DNA of 64,000 nt from Paracoccaceae bacterium (GCA_014323795.1 JACONK010000001.1:65138-129137), one strand, 5' to 3'. Positions 1 through 13,023 are shown, counted from the stretch's first letter. The notes: generated by a model from the sequence alone, not told the origin. A program made the numbers and translations.

Positions 1-2
1 TG

Positions 3-482
3 ATTGACCGGCTGGTCGTGCTGCACGGGCTGGAAACCTGTGAACGGCAGGGGGAGTTGCTCGATGAAATTTGGCGTGTGCTTGGCCCCGGTGGTCGCGC
101 AGTCTTTATCGTGCCGTCGCGCAGCGGGCTTTGGGCGCGCCGCGATGTGACACCTTTTGGTTTTGGCCGACCCTATTCCCTTGGTCAGCTGGAAAACCAG
201 TTGCGCAAACACGCCTTCTTGCCGGGCTACCAGATGGGTGCGCTTTTTTCACCGCCGTCCCACCGCGCAGGCATCATCCGGTCTGCCGGCTTCTTTGAAA
301 GATTCGGGGCGCGCCTGTCATGGATTCTGCCCGCAGGTGCGATCATGCTGGAGGTTACCAAACGTGTGCGTGCTCCGTCCCGTCCAGGATTGAAAGAGGC
401 GGTGCGCAAACCGCTTAAGGTCATCGAGGGAATCACAAAACCTGCCGGAAAACCGGTTCGCGGCCGTATCAGGGGTACGTGA
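3..482 (+). CDS. SAM-dependent methyltransferase, C-terminal part (5' end outside window)
   Basis: The reading frame is open from base 3 to the TGA at 480-482, so the start lies upstream of the window. The visible part runs through a helix followed by LGPGGRAVFIVPSR, which matches the strand after motif III of class I (UbiE/COQ5-like) SAM-dependent methyltransferases. The SAM-binding N-terminal motifs are missing because of the window edge, so the substrate cannot be inferred. The C-terminal 40 residues are basic (KRVRAPSRPGLKEAVRKPLK). A GTG at 18 could act as a start but leaves no SAM site, so it is unlikely to be real. It is followed by about 750 bp without a clear gene. Confidence 0.7.
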   Translation: MDRLVVLHGLETCERQGELLDEIWRVLGPGGRAVFIVPSRSGLWARRDVTPFGFGRPYSLGQLENQLRKHAFLPGYQMGALFSPPSHRAGIIRSAGFFERFGARLSWILPAGAIMLEVTKRVRAPSRPGLKEAVRKPLKVIEGITKPAGKPVRGRIRGT

Positions 483-1231
483 CCTGGAAAACAAATTGGT
501 GTGTGATTTCGAAATTGGGAGGTTCGGGCAGTCTTTCGTACCGGCACTGGTTTTTCTTTTCCTGGTAACCTCCGCTGCGGCATGTATTTAAAACGCAAGG
601 TTTCGCCGGGCGGACGTCCCCCGCCGGTCGCAATGTGGCGGGACGGCTGATCACCTTGAAGAACCCTGTGACCGGATCAGCCAACAGCCGAAACGGGTGT
701 GCTGCTTGCCTGTCTTGACAGAATGTTCCTGCGGGCCCGATGCCGAACCGCCGTTCCTGGAAAGCAGGCACTGTTGCAACGTTGCTGCCCACATTGGGGT
801 GGGCGATGCAGGCCATGTTGCATCTGTTATCAAAACCTGCATCCGGTGACCATCCGCGTGACGCTGGCGGGCCGTATATAAACGAACGATGGGTCGCAGA
901 TCCACACGTCCACGACGCCAGGGGTGCGGTATTATACCCTATAGCGGCTGAACCGGTCGCCTGGGCCGGGATAAGACCAATGACCCCCGCCAGGATTCCG
1001 CACACAGCGCAGGGTGGTCCGCGCCACAAAGTATCGATCTTGTATGCAAGCATTCGGAAGCCGACATAAAGCTATCGGCGAAGTTGTGAATTGTGCCATT
1101 GCGCCCCCGAAAACCCTTTGCTATCACCCCGCCAGATTTCGCGCCGGGCAGGCTTTGGGACAACCACTGAATTTGTGTAAATTCGCCGCCTCTGCGTACT
1201 GCTTCGGTGGCATGAAACCGGGAGGAAACCC
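483..1231. other. 749-bp gap upstream of atpH, no gene recognised
   Basis: Short open frames occur on both strands but none resembles a known protein, and none has a good ribosome site with gene-like composition. No tRNA or hairpin-plus-T-run was seen. The right end probably holds the atp promoter. The stretch may be decayed coding sequence, but no remnant could be identified. Confidence 0.5.
1155..1183 (+). promoter_or_regulatory. Possible sigma-70-like promoter for atpHAGDC
   Basis: TTGGGA at 1155-1160 is followed after exactly 17 bases by TAAATT at 1178-1183, about 48 bases before the atpH start. The spacing is ideal and both hexamers are close to consensus, but this is a pattern match only. 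Confidence 0.35.
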
Positions 1232-1792
1232 GTGCCTGATATAGGGTCTGTTATTTCAGGGATCGCCGTGCGCTACGCTACTGCGGTTTTTGAACTGGCG
1301 AAAGAGGCCAAGGAGTTGCCCGATGTTGAAGACGATATGGATGCATTGGCGGAGGCACTGGACGGCAGTTCAGATTTTGCTGACCTGATCGCCAACCCCG
1401 TCTACACCCGTGCTGAAACGGCTGCCGCAATCGGTGCAATCGCCAGCAAAATGGGCCTCAACGACATCACCGCAAATACGCTTGGCCTGATGGCCCGGAA
1501 ACGCCGTCTCTTGGTGCTGCCGCAACTGATCAATACGATAAAAGCGAGGATCGCCGAAGAGAAGGGTGAAGTAACCGCCGAGGTGACCGCAGCCAAAGTT
1601 CTGACGGAACCGCAACAAAAAGCACTGGCCAGGGCACTGCAGGACAGTGTCGGCAAAAATGTGAAAATCAATGTGGCCGTCGATGAAAGCCTGATCGGCG
1701 GTCTCGTTGTTAAATTGGGATCGAAGATGATTGACAGTTCGGTCCGTTCCAGGCTCTCCAGTCTGTCTAACGCAATGAAAGGGGTCGGATAA
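1232..1792 (+). CDS. atpH: F1Fo ATP synthase subunit delta
   Basis: Subunit delta joins the F1 head to the peripheral stalk of the ATP synthase. The 186-residue protein has the family's N-terminal helical domain with the signature [17 protein letters not shown] near residues 10-27, and the C-terminal motif [20 protein letters not shown] near residues 150-170. The GTG start is chosen because GGGAGGA lies just upstream and the N-terminus then matches alphaproteobacterial relatives. The stop codon overlaps the atpA start by one base (TAATG), which suggests translational coupling. It is the first gene of the five-gene F1 operon; the Fo genes are not in the window, as usual in Rhodobacterales. Confidence 0.97.
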   Translation: MPDIGSVISGIAVRYATAVFELAKEAKELPDVEDDMDALAEALDGSSDFADLIANPVYTRAETAAAIGAIASKMGLNDITANTLGLMARKRRLLVLPQLINTIKARIAEEKGEVTAEVTAAKVLTEPQQKALARALQDSVGKNVKINVAVDESLIGGLVVKLGSKMIDSSVRSRLSSLSNAMKGVG

Positions 1793-3330
1793 TGGGCATC
1801 CAGGCAGCAGAAATCTCTGCGATCCTCAAGAATCAAATCAGGAACTTTGGCCAACAGGCCGAAGTGGCCGAAGTGGGCCGCGTATTGTCCGTCGGTGACG
1901 GTATCGCGCGTGTGCACGGGCTTGATAATATCCAGGCTGGTGAGATGGTGGAATTTCCCGGCGGTATCCGGGGCATGGCCCTGAACCTCGAAAGCGACAA
2001 CGTCGGTGTTGTGATCTTCGGTTCTGACCGTGACATTAAGGAAAGTGCCACGGTCAAGCGGACCAATGCCATCGTGGATGTGCCTGTGGGTCGTGCCCTG
2101 CTGGGCCGTGTGGTTGACGCTTTAGGCAATCCGCTGGACGGCAAGGGCCCGATTGAAACCGACACGCGCTCCGTCGCGGACGTTAAGGCACCGGGCATAA
2201 TGCCGCGAAAGTCCGTTCATGAGCCTATGGCAACCGGCCTGAAAGCCGTTGACGCGCTGATTCCCATCGGACGTGGCCAACGGGAGCTGATCATCGGTGA
2301 CCGCCAGACCGGTAAAACGGCTGTAGCACTCGACACTATCCTGAACCAGAAGTCCTACAACGATGCTGCCGGTGAAAATGAGAGCGGGAAACTCTACTGC
2401 ATCTACGTTGCCGTTGGCCAAAAGCGATCAACTGTTGCGCAGCTTGTGAAAAAGCTGGAGGAAACTGGTGCGATTGATTATTCGATTGTCGTTGCGGCTA
2501 CCGCATCGGACCCCGCGCCTATGCAATTCCTGGCCCCTTACGCCGCAACAGCGATGGGTGAATATTTTCGTGACAACGGTATGCACGGTCTGATGATCTA
2601 TGATGATCTTACCAAACAGGCCGTTGCGTATCGTCAGATGTCGCTCTTGCTGCGTCGTCCGCCCGGGCGTGAAGCTTACCCTGGCGACGTTTTCTATCTG
2701 CACTCCCGCCTGCTGGAGCGGTCGGCCAAGCTGAACGAAGATAACGGCTCTGGTTCTTTGACTGGTCTACCAGTGATTGAAACCCAGGGCGGTGATGTAT
2801 CTGCGTTTATTCCGACTAACGTGATTTCGATCACCGACGGTCAGATATTCCTCGAAACGGAACTGTTCTATCAAGGTATCCGTCCGGCCCTGAATACCGG
2901 TTTGTCGGTGTCACGCGTGGGTTCGTCGGCCCAAACTAACGCCATGAAATCGGTTGCTGGTTCCATCAAGCTGGAACTCGCTCAATACCGCGAAATGGCT
3001 GCGTTTGCGCAGTTCGGCTCAGACCTTGACGCTGCAACCCAGCAGCTGCTGGCCCGTGGTGCCCGTTTGACCGAGCTTCTGAAGCAGCCACAGTATTCGC
3101 CGCTGACTAATGCGGAAATCGTGTGTATTCTCTATGCGGGTACCAATGGTTACCTCGACGGCATCGATGTGGGTGAAGTTGGACGCTTTGAAAGCGGTCT
3201 TCTGAATCACCTGCGGACAAATGCGCAAGACGTGCTGGATTACATCACGAATGAAGATCCGAAGATCGAGGGGGAAGCCGAAGACAAGGTGAAAGCTGCC
3301 GTCGAAGGGTTCGCCAATGATTTTGCATAA
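1792..3330 (+). CDS. atpA: F1Fo ATP synthase subunit alpha
   Basis: This is the non-catalytic nucleotide-binding subunit of F1. The 512-residue length is standard. The P-loop GDRQTGKT is at residues 169-176, and the region containing [19 protein letters not shown], which carries the arginine finger in this family, is present near residue 370. No damage is visible. It overlaps atpH by one base and is followed after 29 bases by atpG with an AGGAG ribosome site, so it lies in the same transcript. Confidence 0.98.
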   Translation: MGIQAAEISAILKNQIRNFGQQAEVAEVGRVLSVGDGIARVHGLDNIQAGEMVEFPGGIRGMALNLESDNVGVVIFGSDRDIKESATVKRTNAIVDVPVGRALLGRVVDALGNPLDGKGPIETDTRSVADVKAPGIMPRKSVHEPMATGLKAVDALIPIGRGQRELIIGDRQTGKTAVALDTILNQKSYNDAAGENESGKLYCIYVAVGQKRSTVAQLVKKLEETGAIDYSIVVAATASDPAPMQFLAPYAATAMGEYFRDNGMHGLMIYDDLTKQAVAYRQMSLLLRRPPGREAYPGDVFYLHSRLLERSAKLNEDNGSGSLTGLPVIETQGGDVSAFIPTNVISITDGQIFLETELFYQGIRPALNTGLSVSRVGSSAQTNAMKSVAGSIKLELAQYREMAAFAQFGSDLDAATQQLLARGARLTELLKQPQYSPLTNAEIVCILYAGTNGYLDGIDVGEVGRFESGLLNHLRTNAQDVLDYITNEDPKIEGEAEDKVKAAVEGFANDFA

Positions 3331-3359
3331 ATCGAACGTGAAAGAGGAGATTTGGTGAC

Positions 3360-4232
3360 ATGCCAAACCTCAAGGATCTGAAAATCCGGATCGACAGCGT
3401 GAAATCAACCCGAAAAATTACGCAGGCCATGCAGCTGGTTGCTGCGGCAAAGCTGCGCCGTGCACAGGGTGCCGCTGAAAACGCTCGCCCTTACGCGGAT
3501 CGGATGAATGCGATCATGGCTAACCTTGCCGTTGCATCGGTTGACGCCGGGGTTGGGCCGAATCTGCTGGCGGGTACGGGAAGCGACAAGGTGCATTTGC
3601 TTGTGGTGGCTACGGCGGAACGTGGCCTCTGCGGTGGTTTTAACTCGTCGATTGCAAAGCTTGCCCGTGCCCGTGCGGAAGGATTGCTGGCTGAGGGCAA
3701 AGCCGTGAAAATCCTCACGGTTGGCAAGAAGGGCCGCGAGCAGCTGAAGCGTGATATGGGCGACAGGATCGTCAACCACGTGGATCTGTCGGAGGTTAGG
3801 CGGATTAAATACGAGCATGCCCAAGGCATCGCCAACGATGTGCTGAACCGCTTTAGTATCGGCGAATTTGACGTCTGCACGATCTTCTACAACACCTTCA
3901 AATCGGTGATCAGTCAGGAGCCGACGGCCAGGCAGCTGATCCCCGCCGAATTTGAAGCAGGCGACGATGTACAGGTGCCGTTCTACGAATACGAACCAGG
4001 TGAAGATGAGATACTGGCCGATCTTCTGCCGCGTGCCGTGACCTCGCAAATCTTCACTGCCCTTCTGGAAAATGGTGCATCCGAACAGGGTGCGCGCATG
4101 TCTGCCATGGACAATGCGACCCGAAATGCTGGCGAAATGATCGACAAACTGACGATTGAGTTCAACCGGTCCCGTCAGGCCGCGATTACCAACGAACTTA
4201 TAGAGATCATCTCGGGCGCAGAGGCGTTGTGA
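3360..4232 (+). CDS. atpG: F1Fo ATP synthase subunit gamma
   Basis: Gamma is the central rotor shaft of F1. The 290-residue protein has the conserved N-terminal coiled-coil start [20 protein letters not shown], the internal [11 protein letters not shown] segment, and the C-terminal helix with [20 protein letters not shown] that contacts the alpha-beta ring. AGGAG lies about 10 bases before the ATG. An unusual gap of about 700 bp separates it from atpD; in relatives these genes are normally close together. Confidence 0.97.
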   Translation: MPNLKDLKIRIDSVKSTRKITQAMQLVAAAKLRRAQGAAENARPYADRMNAIMANLAVASVDAGVGPNLLAGTGSDKVHLLVVATAERGLCGGFNSSIAKLARARAEGLLAEGKAVKILTVGKKGREQLKRDMGDRIVNHVDLSEVRRIKYEHAQGIANDVLNRFSIGEFDVCTIFYNTFKSVISQEPTARQLIPAEFEAGDDVQVPFYEYEPGEDEILADLLPRAVTSQIFTALLENGASEQGARMSAMDNATRNAGEMIDKLTIEFNRSRQAAITNELIEIISGAEAL

Positions 4233-6378
<2,146 letters not shown>

Positions 6379-6428
6379 ATCGCGCCCCGGACGATATTCT
6401 GGGGACTCTTGCTGCTCGGGAGGCACAC

Positions 6429-6815
6429 ATGCAATTCGATCTGGTAAGTCCAGAAAACAAACTTGCATCCATGGACGTGACTGCGGTGGAACTGCCCGGC
6501 TCTGAAGGGGATTTTACGGCCATGCCTGAACACTCCCCGGTTCTTACGACGTTGCGCCCCGGCGTGGTAAGGGCCCGATGGTCCGGTGGGGAAGAATCCT
6601 ACGTGGTCTCCGGCGGATTTGTCGAAGTTAATGGCGAAAGCGTGTCGATCCTGGCCGAGTGGGCCGTGCCTTCCATAGATGCCAAAGCCGAAGACATCGA
6701 AAAACTGGTTGCCGAAGCTGAAGCTGCCACCCGGGGATCCGCAGGTGCGGCATTTGATGCTGCCGCGCTGCGCCTGCACCATATCAAGCATCTTCTGACA
6801 GTCATATCAGGCTAA
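6429..6815 (+). CDS. atpC: F1Fo ATP synthase subunit epsilon
   Basis: Epsilon belongs to the central stalk and inhibits ATP hydrolysis. The 128-residue protein starts with QFDLVSPENKLASMDVTAVE, the usual beta-sandwich opening, and contains the GDFTAMPEHSPVLTTLRPG segment near residues 30-48. A shortened helical C-terminal part follows, as in other alphaproteobacteria. GGGAGG lies 7 bases upstream of the ATG. It ends the atpHAGDC operon and converges on prs, 229 bp away. No clear terminator was seen between them. Confidence 0.96.
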   Translation: MQFDLVSPENKLASMDVTAVELPGSEGDFTAMPEHSPVLTTLRPGVVRARWSGGEESYVVSGGFVEVNGESVSILAEWAVPSIDAKAEDIEKLVAEAEAATRGSAGAAFDAAALRLHHIKHLLTVISG

Positions 6816-7044
6816 GACAATCGATCCGGCTGATCTCCTGAAGGTCCAGGATATGGGGCTTTGCGTTTTTAGCCCGCCTGCAGGTGCTGGTTTTACCGGT
6901 TCCGGTCCTTGAATCAGCTGCCGCGAACGGGCCATACCTGTTTGTTGTGCTGAAACGTTCAAATCCCCGCTTCTGTCCCTGTCGTAAGTGCCGGTTTCCA
7001 TCCGCCTTGTCTTCAATGTCAAGGCAAGGGTCGGCGGCAGTTCT

Positions 7045-8055
7045 TCAGCCAAAATATCCGGCGTAGATGGGGTTGATCGTTTCTTCTTCGAAAAGGCTGG
7101 AAACGCTGGTGCCATCTGCGATATTCAGAATCGCCTGAGCCAACACGGGTGCCAAGGGCACAATACGGATCCTGTCGCAGGCATTTACTCGGGGCGTGGC
7201 CTTGATGGAGTCGGTAATCGTCAGGTGCTTCATCACCGAGTTTGATATCCGCTCTACCGCCGGGCCGCTCAGAACACCGTGGGTGATATAGCCGTGCACT
7301 TCCCTGGCACCGCTTTTTATCAGTGTCTCCGCCGCTTTGCAAAGGGTGCCCGCCGTGTCGCAGATGTCATCGACGATGATACATCGGTGGCCCCTGACGT
7401 TGCCGATAACTGTCATCTCTGCCACTTCACCGGGCCGGTCGCGACGTTTGTCAACAATAGCGAGTTCTGCCCCGATGCGTTTGGCCAGTTCCCGCGCCCG
7501 GGCTACACCGCCCACATCCGGTGACACCACCATCACATCCGACAGGTCGCCGAAATGGTGTTTCACATCTATCGCAAAGACCGGCGCAGCATAGAGGTTA
7601 TCGACGGGGATATCGAAAAAACCCTGGATCTGGGTGGCGTGCAAATCTATCGTCAGAATCCGCTCCACCCCGGCCTGAACGATCATGTTCGATACCAGCT
7701 TGGCAGAGATCGGTGTGCGCGCCTTGCTGCGCCGGTCCTGGCGGGCATAGCCAAAGTAGGGGATGACCGCCGTGATCCGGCCGACGGATGATCGTTTCAG
7801 CGCGTCGGCCATGATCAGCAGTTCCATCAGGTTGTCGTTCGCCGGGTTCGAGGTCGACTGGATGATGAACATGTCCTTACCGCGGACGTTTTCGAACACC
7901 TCCACGAAAATCTCGGCATCATTGAAGCGCTCGATACGCGCATCGACCGGTTTCACTGTCTTGCCGCAGTACATCGATATGTGGTAGGAAATGGCGTCTG
8001 AGAGGATACGATTGGAATTCCCGGCAATGAGCCTGGGTTCGATCAAAGTTCCCAT
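7045..8055 (-). CDS. prs: Ribose-phosphate pyrophosphokinase
   Basis: This cytosolic enzyme makes PRPP from ribose 5-phosphate and ATP for nucleotide, histidine and tryptophan synthesis. The 336-residue protein has the N-terminal [14 protein letters not shown] segment, the ATP-contacting [14 protein letters not shown] loop, and the PRPP-binding loop [14 protein letters not shown]. The open frame extends 56 codons further upstream, but that extension is unlike the family; the ATG at 8055 gives the conserved start [13 protein letters not shown]. It is divergent from pheT. Confidence 0.95.
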   Translation of the reverse strand: MGTLIEPRLIAGNSNRILSDAISYHISMYCGKTVKPVDARIERFNDAEIFVEVFENVRGKDMFIIQSTSNPANDNLMELLIMADALKRSSVGRITAVIPYFGYARQDRRSKARTPISAKLVSNMIVQAGVERILTIDLHATQIQGFFDIPVDNLYAAPVFAIDVKHHFGDLSDVMVVSPDVGGVARARELAKRIGAELAIVDKRRDRPGEVAEMTVIGNVRGHRCIIVDDICDTAGTLCKAAETLIKSGAREVHGYITHGVLSGPAVERISNSVMKHLTITDSIKATPRVNACDRIRIVPLAPVLAQAILNIADGTSVSSLFEEETINPIYAGYFG

Positions 8056-8630
8056 TGAGCGATGATCCCCGGGTAAATTGTTCCGCTGTTTTCTTTTCAG
8101 CGGATTGTGATGCGCATAACAAAGGATAAGGGGATTGCATAGACCCGGCGAACACGTATCAGATGGCGTGACAAAATTGCCTGAATCGGGGGTAGGTACC
8201 TTGGCAAACTGGTGGCCCGTCACACCTCCACCTGCCGGGCCGGGGACCGGGACGGCAAAGCCGGACGTCGGTCGGCTTTAACCCGGCACTTGCCTACAGG
8301 GGTATGCTGACTTACCGGCGAATAACGTTTCCGGGGCCAGGAACACATCGGTGCGCATGATGTCTGTCTGGACGGGCCAAGATGACAGGGCCCCCCTGTG
8401 CGCAGCTTCGGCTCTGGTTTGCGGTCAGCATATTTCATGCCTGGCGACCTTGCGTCGGGCCGGGCGTGGGATCTGACCTCTGACCGGGCGCACAATTACC
8501 AGATACAGTGCGCCGCGGCTTCCATCATTTACCTGTTCCGATCAAGGCACCGCGGGTCATGGCACCCTTCAAATCTGCCAAACCCTGTGCTAACTGACGC
8601 GATAAGCAGACGACCGACGGACTGACCTCG
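8056..8630. other. 575-bp divergent region between prs and pheT
   Basis: No protein-like frame or RNA gene was recognised. pheS, which in many bacteria lies directly before pheT, is not here and not elsewhere in the window. Promoters for both flanking genes presumably lie in this stretch, but none stands out except the small prs-leader repeat. Confidence 0.5.
8083..8103 (-). promoter_or_regulatory. Small inverted repeat in the prs leader
   Basis: CCGCTG and CAGCGG are separated by 9 bases, 28 bases upstream of the prs start. It could be a small leader hairpin or operator. No family is recognised. Confidence 0.25.
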
Positions 8631-11042
8631 ATGAAATTTACCCTGTCCTGGCTGAAAAAGCACCTCGACACGCAAGCCTCGCTTGATGATATCCTCTATG
8701 CACTGACCGACCTCGGGCTTGAAGTGGAAGGCGTGGAAAACCCGCTCTCCGCGTTGAAGGAGTTTACGGTCGCTTACGTGCAGTCGACAGAACAGCATCC
8801 GAATGCGGACAGGTTGCGAGTGTGCCAGGTGGAAACCGATGAGGGTGTGAAGCAGATTATCTGCGGGGCACCCAATGCACGGGCAGGTATCCATGTGGTT
8901 CTGTGCAAGCCGGGGGTATATCTGCCAGGCACAGACACGACCATCGGTGTGGGTAATATCCGTGGTGTGGTAAGCCAAGGCATGATGGCCTCTGAACGGG
9001 AACTCCGGCTATCGGACGAACATGACGGGATCATTGAACTGTCCGGGGCACCGAAGGTCGGATCGTTCTTTATCGACTGGCTGAAAGAGAATAAGCCGGA
9101 AAAGGCAGATCCGGTGATTGAAATCGCAATCACGCCAAACCGGCCTGATGCGCTGGGTGTGCGCGGCATTGCGCGCGACCTTGCAGCGCGCGGCCTCGGA
9201 GTATTGAAGGATGTGGCTGTGGCGCGGATTGAGGCGGCTTTCACGGCGGACCTGAGCGTCAGCATCGACAAAGACACGTTGCAGGATTGCCCCCATTTCG
9301 CCGGGCGGCTGGTCCGGGGCGTGAAGAACGGCCCCTCCCCCGGGTGGATGCAGGACGCGTTAAAGGCGATTGGCTTGCGGCCGATTTCCACGCTCGTCGA
9401 TATCACCAATTACCTCACCTACGATCAGAACCGCCCGCTGCACGTCTTTGATGCCGACAAAGTGCAGGGCAACCTGCGGGTCTATCGTGCGACCGGCGGG
9501 GAGACGCTGACCGGACTCGACGACAAGGACTACACGTTCGGGCCCGGCATGCTGATCATCGGCGATGATCGTGGTGCCGAAAGCATCGCAGGTATCATGG
9601 GCGGGGCGGAGACCAGCTGCACGGAAGAGACGGTCAACGTCTTCATCGAAAGCGCGTATTGGGCACCGGCCCGCGTGGCGGAAACCGGGCGGAAGCTGAA
9701 GATCAACTCAGATGCTCTTTACCGTTTTGAACGTGGCGTGGACCCGGCGTTTACGGGTCCGGGTCTTGACCAGGCCGTGCGGATGATCCTCGACCTCTGC
9801 GGCGGCGAGGCATCTGAACTGATCGTGGCCGGGGCCGCACCTGATACGACGCGGAGCTACAGATTTGATACCGCACGGGTGTCCTCACTCCTGGGCATGG
9901 ATATCCCCGAGACAGAACAGTGCCAGGTGCTGTCAGCACTGGGTTTCTCACTAATTGGAAATGATGTGACCCCGCCGCCCTGGCGACCGGATGTTCAGGG
10001 CTCTGCCGATCTGGTGGAAGAGGTGGCGCGCATAGCCTCTCTCACCAGGCTCGAAAGCAAGCCTATGCCGCGGCACAAACCCGGCGTGGCAAAAGCCATA
10101 CTGACACCGATGCAAAAGCGGGAGGCCCGGGCCCGCCGCACGATTGCGGTGCTGGGTTATAATGAGTGTGTCACCTACAGTTTCATTGATGCGGCGGGTG
10201 CTGCGCTCTTCGGCGGGGGCGAAGATGCACTGGCTCTGGCAAACCCGATTTCGATAGATATGAGCCATATGCGCCCGTCCTTGCTGCCGGGATTGCTGGC
10301 GGCGGCGGTGCGTAATCAAGTGCGGGGCTATGCGGATCTTGCGCTGTTTGAGGTTGGCCCGGTTTTTCACGGACAGATGCCGGAAGATCAGGAACTGCTG
10401 GCAACCGGTTTGATGGTTGGCCACACTAGCCCGCGCAACCCTTACGGCACCCGGCGCGTGGTGGATGTGTTTGACGCGAAGGCAGATTGTGAGGCGGTGC
10501 TGGCTGCAATAGGTGCACCGCAGAAGCTGATGGTGCGGCGCGGTGCGCAGGCCTGGTGGCACCCGGGCCGGTCGGGTAAACTGTCGCTCGGCCCGAAGAA
10601 CGTGCTCGCCGGATTTGGCGAACTAAATCCCGTGGTTCTTAAACATTACGGCATCAAGGGCCCGGCTGTGGCCTTTTCGGTGCATGTGGCAAGGCCACCT
10701 GTGCCGCGCAGGTCAGGTGCCACGCGCGGTGCGTTGACCGTATCTGATGTGCAGGCGGTGGAGCGGGACTTTGCTTTTGTCGTGGATGCGGATGTGGCAG
10801 CACTTGACCTGATCACCGCCGCCAAAGGGGCTGATAAGGCACTGGTGGCGGAGGCTTATGTCTTTGACCAGTTTGCAGGTGATGCCGCCGAGGCACAGGT
10901 CGGCACGGGCAAGAAATCCATCGCTATCAGTGTGCGATTGCAACCGGCGCAGAAGACCCTGACAGATGCGGAGATTGAGGCCGTGGCGGCGAAAGTGATC
11001 AGGAATGTTGCCAAAGCCACTGGCGGAACCCTGCGCGACTGA
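8631..11042 (+). CDS. pheT: Phenylalanine-tRNA ligase beta subunit
   Basis: This is the beta subunit of the alpha2-beta2 synthetase that charges tRNA-Phe. The 803-residue protein starts with the typical MKFTLSWLKKHLDT. Domains in order: an EMAP-like tRNA-binding OB fold at about 40-150 (NADRLRVCQVETDEG, ICGAPNARAG), the B3/B4 editing domain at about 200-380, the B5 domain near 400-470, the catalytic-like core at about 480-680, and the C-terminal anticodon-binding FDX-ACB domain at about 700-803. Length is normal. The ribosome site is weak. pheS is absent from the window. The 3' end abuts decayed IS sequence. Confidence 0.95.
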   Translation: MKFTLSWLKKHLDTQASLDDILYALTDLGLEVEGVENPLSALKEFTVAYVQSTEQHPNADRLRVCQVETDEGVKQIICGAPNARAGIHVVLCKPGVYLPGTDTTIGVGNIRGVVSQGMMASERELRLSDEHDGIIELSGAPKVGSFFIDWLKENKPEKADPVIEIAITPNRPDALGVRGIARDLAARGLGVLKDVAVARIEAAFTADLSVSIDKDTLQDCPHFAGRLVRGVKNGPSPGWMQDALKAIGLRPISTLVDITNYLTYDQNRPLHVFDADKVQGNLRVYRATGGETLTGLDDKDYTFGPGMLIIGDDRGAESIAGIMGGAETSCTEETVNVFIESAYWAPARVAETGRKLKINSDALYRFERGVDPAFTGPGLDQAVRMILDLCGGEASELIVAGAAPDTTRSYRFDTARVSSLLGMDIPETEQCQVLSALGFSLIGNDVTPPPWRPDVQGSADLVEEVARIASLTRLESKPMPRHKPGVAKAILTPMQKREARARRTIAVLGYNECVTYSFIDAAGAALFGGGEDALALANPISIDMSHMRPSLLPGLLAAAVRNQVRGYADLALFEVGPVFHGQMPEDQELLATGLMVGHTSPRNPYGTRRVVDVFDAKADCEAVLAAIGAPQKLMVRRGAQAWWHPGRSGKLSLGPKNVLAGFGELNPVVLKHYGIKGPAVAFSVHVARPPVPRRSGATRGALTVSDVQAVERDFAFVVDADVAALDLITAAKGADKALVAEAYVFDQFAGDAAEAQVGTGKKSIAISVRLQPAQKTLTDAEIEAVAAKVIRNVAKATGGTLRD

Positions 11043-11668
11043 TGCCCGGTGGTGAATCGCACGGGATCGAACAGACAACCTGCCGTGCAACCATTTTCAT
11101 CTCCGATGCATTCCCGCAACTTCTGTCAGATGGGCTGAAGTGCATCGAAACGGGTGCCACGTATGGCCGCACGGATGCAAACACGACTGACCCGGCAATG
11201 AACGACAGCGGTCGCCACCTGCTGACCCGTGCTCAAAAGAGTGGCTTTCATATCTGTCTCCCACATTTCGTCAAGGCTGTCCGGGATGATCGCCCTATCA
11301 TGTGCACGAGGGCCATGATCTGCCCCGTGGCAAGGCTTGGCGCACAGGCCATTCCCGCGCATCAGCCGCAGAACCCGCGTCTTTGATCTCCGAGTGCCCT
11401 TGTAACGCAGGTACGTCCAGATTTTGCGATGGCTTTCACCGTAGAACGGACTGTCGGTTGTCACTTATTTGATCTCCTCGACAAGCTCAGTGTCACACAT
11501 TGGCCCTTGTGGTCCGGGGCAACGGTGGACCGGAGGCGCGGGTGTGGCGGCGCTTCGAACCACTGGCACACCCGCGCCCCGAAAAGCATCCTGCCAGCCG
11601 CGCACATCCGCCGCCGTCGCCGTGCCGGTTCGATAACCGGCACGTTCAATCTTCTTCTGCTCCGTCAT
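11040..11668 (-). pseudogene. IS3-family transposase OrfB remnant with two in-frame stops
   Basis: Three segments lie in one frame. Residues encoded by 11668-11468 include KIERAGYRTGTATAADVRGW and RCPGPQGPMCDTELVEEIK. A TAA at 11467-11465 follows, then 11464-11129 encodes DSPFYGESHRKIWTYLRYKG and RVLRLMRGNGLCAK, then DEMWETDMKATLL of the integrase core and RFDALQPI. A TGA at 11128-11126 is followed by a degenerate continuation. These match the N-terminal half of IS3-family OrfB proteins of the type that begins MTxQxxIxKAGYRTGT. The rest of the core and OrfA are lost, so it cannot make transposase. The first stop is explained by one CAA to TAA change. Confidence 0.85.
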
Positions 11669-11734
11669 GGAACACTTCAGTCATCCCCTCAGAGCATCTC
11701 TTAATCAGTATTTCAAAATATCCGGGTTCATGAT

Positions 11735-12460
11735 CCGTATCCAACAGATGACGAGTGCTGCGCGAGTGCCCGCCGGCAGGAAGCCCTTGGGGCAGCTGTC
11801 GTATCCGGCGGCACTGCACCGCCAATCCCCGGCGCGTGCCGAACATGATCCCGCCCCGGTTGCGTTGTTTGTATCTGTGCCTGTTGTATCTGATGGTTTT
11901 CTTGTGCTTGTTTCGGCCAGGGAGGCAGGCGCGTATCCCTTTGTCCGGTCTGCGTCGTATCCGCGGCCCCCGCGCAGCTGGTCCCGGCATCCGGCAGGCA
12001 GCCCGGCAATGCCCGTGCACTGATGTAAGCACTGACCTGGCCTGCCGCAACAACACAACAGGCTGAGTCGCCCCTGTGTGGCCGTGTGCCTGCAACCTGG
12101 TGTTCAGGCCACCTTTGTGGCGGCCAATCAGGTGGCCCGCCCCCCTTTTCATGCCACAGCCGGGTGCTGTCCGGTGAGATTTGAGGCAGGGCGATCGATC
12201 ATCACGGTCTCGTTCCCGCCACACGCAGCGGCGAGAGCGGCCATCATCCGTGCGAAGATGCCCTTCCACCGTTTCCAACGATTGTATGGCATCTTGTGAG
12301 GGCCACAGGCAGCCGGGGTAAGCCATTGCGATTGATGAAGATTATGCCGCCCGGACCGCGTCGGTCACCAACACGTGGCTGCCATGGAACCTGGGGAAAA
12401 GGATGCAAGACGCGCCATCGGCACATCTGTCAGCCGGAACAGATCAGACCTGGTTCCCCG
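11735..12460 (-). pseudogene. IS5-family transposase remnant, frameshifted
   Basis: Fragments of an IS5-family transposase appear in several minus-strand frames. RLTDVPMARLASFSPGS and QPRVGDRRGPGGIIFINRNG are the N-terminal part. YNRWKRWKGIFARMMAAL and NETVMIDR follow in another frame. Then come LKSHRTAPGCGMKRGAGHLI, GRHKGGLNTRLQAHG and KGIRACLPGRNKHKKTIRYN, then RHRYKQRNRGGIMFGTRR and an AAGYDSCPKGFLPA segment near the end. The order is collinear with an intact transposase of about 250 residues, so this is one copy broken by several frameshifts. It sits between two IS3-type remnants. Confidence 0.85.
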
Positions 12461-12501
12461 TATTTTCCCCAACCATGAATCATGCCGGAAAATAAAAAAC
12501 A

Positions 12502-13020
12502 ATGGAGCCTGACCCCAGGCAGATGATATGGCACCTGCGCAACGATGGCCATCTGATCAATAAAAAGCGGATCAAGCGTTTGATGCGGCTCATGGGATTG
12601 ATGCTGATTTACCGGGATATCAATACCGCAAAGTCCGCGAAAGGTCACAGAACCTATACGTATGATTGGGCCGTGCGCAACACGGCCCAATCAGGTTTGG
12701 GCGGCGCATATCACACCTGCATTCTGACGCGACGGGGCTTTCTGTATCCGGTTGCGATCATCGACTGGTCCACGCGCAAAGTGCCGGCATGGCGCATCTC
12801 AAACACATTGGAATCTGATTTCTGCGTCGAATTTTTGGATGAGGACACGAACACATACGGCATGCCCGAGATCATGAACACCGATCAAGGATCGCAGTTC
12901 ACAACCTGCGCCCAGGATAGACCGGCCACATCGATCAAGCGTAGACATCCCGATGGACGACAAGGGCTGGTTCCTGGACAACATATTCGTGGAACGGCAC
13001 CGGCGATCTTTAAAAAAGGC
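12502..13020 (+). pseudogene. Second IS3-family transposase OrfB remnant, truncated and frameshifted
   Basis: The frame from 12502 gives RKRIKRLMRLMGLM-like sequence (KKRIKRLMRLMGLMLIYRD), RRGFLYPVAIIDWSTRKVPA, WRISNTLESDFCVEFLDE and PEIMNTDQGSQFTT. These are the DDE integrase core of IS3-group OrfB; the two aspartates at IIDWSTRK-type and NTDQGSQF positions are visible. A frameshift near 12910-12950 moves the match to another frame (MDDKGWFLDNIFVERHRRSL). The element stops abruptly near 13020, 4 bp from the end of the antiporter gene on the other strand. OrfA, the N-terminus of OrfB and the 3' end are missing. The open frame runs on to 13749 only because it is antisense to the antiporter gene. 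Confidence 0.88.
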
Positions 13021-13023
13021 ACG

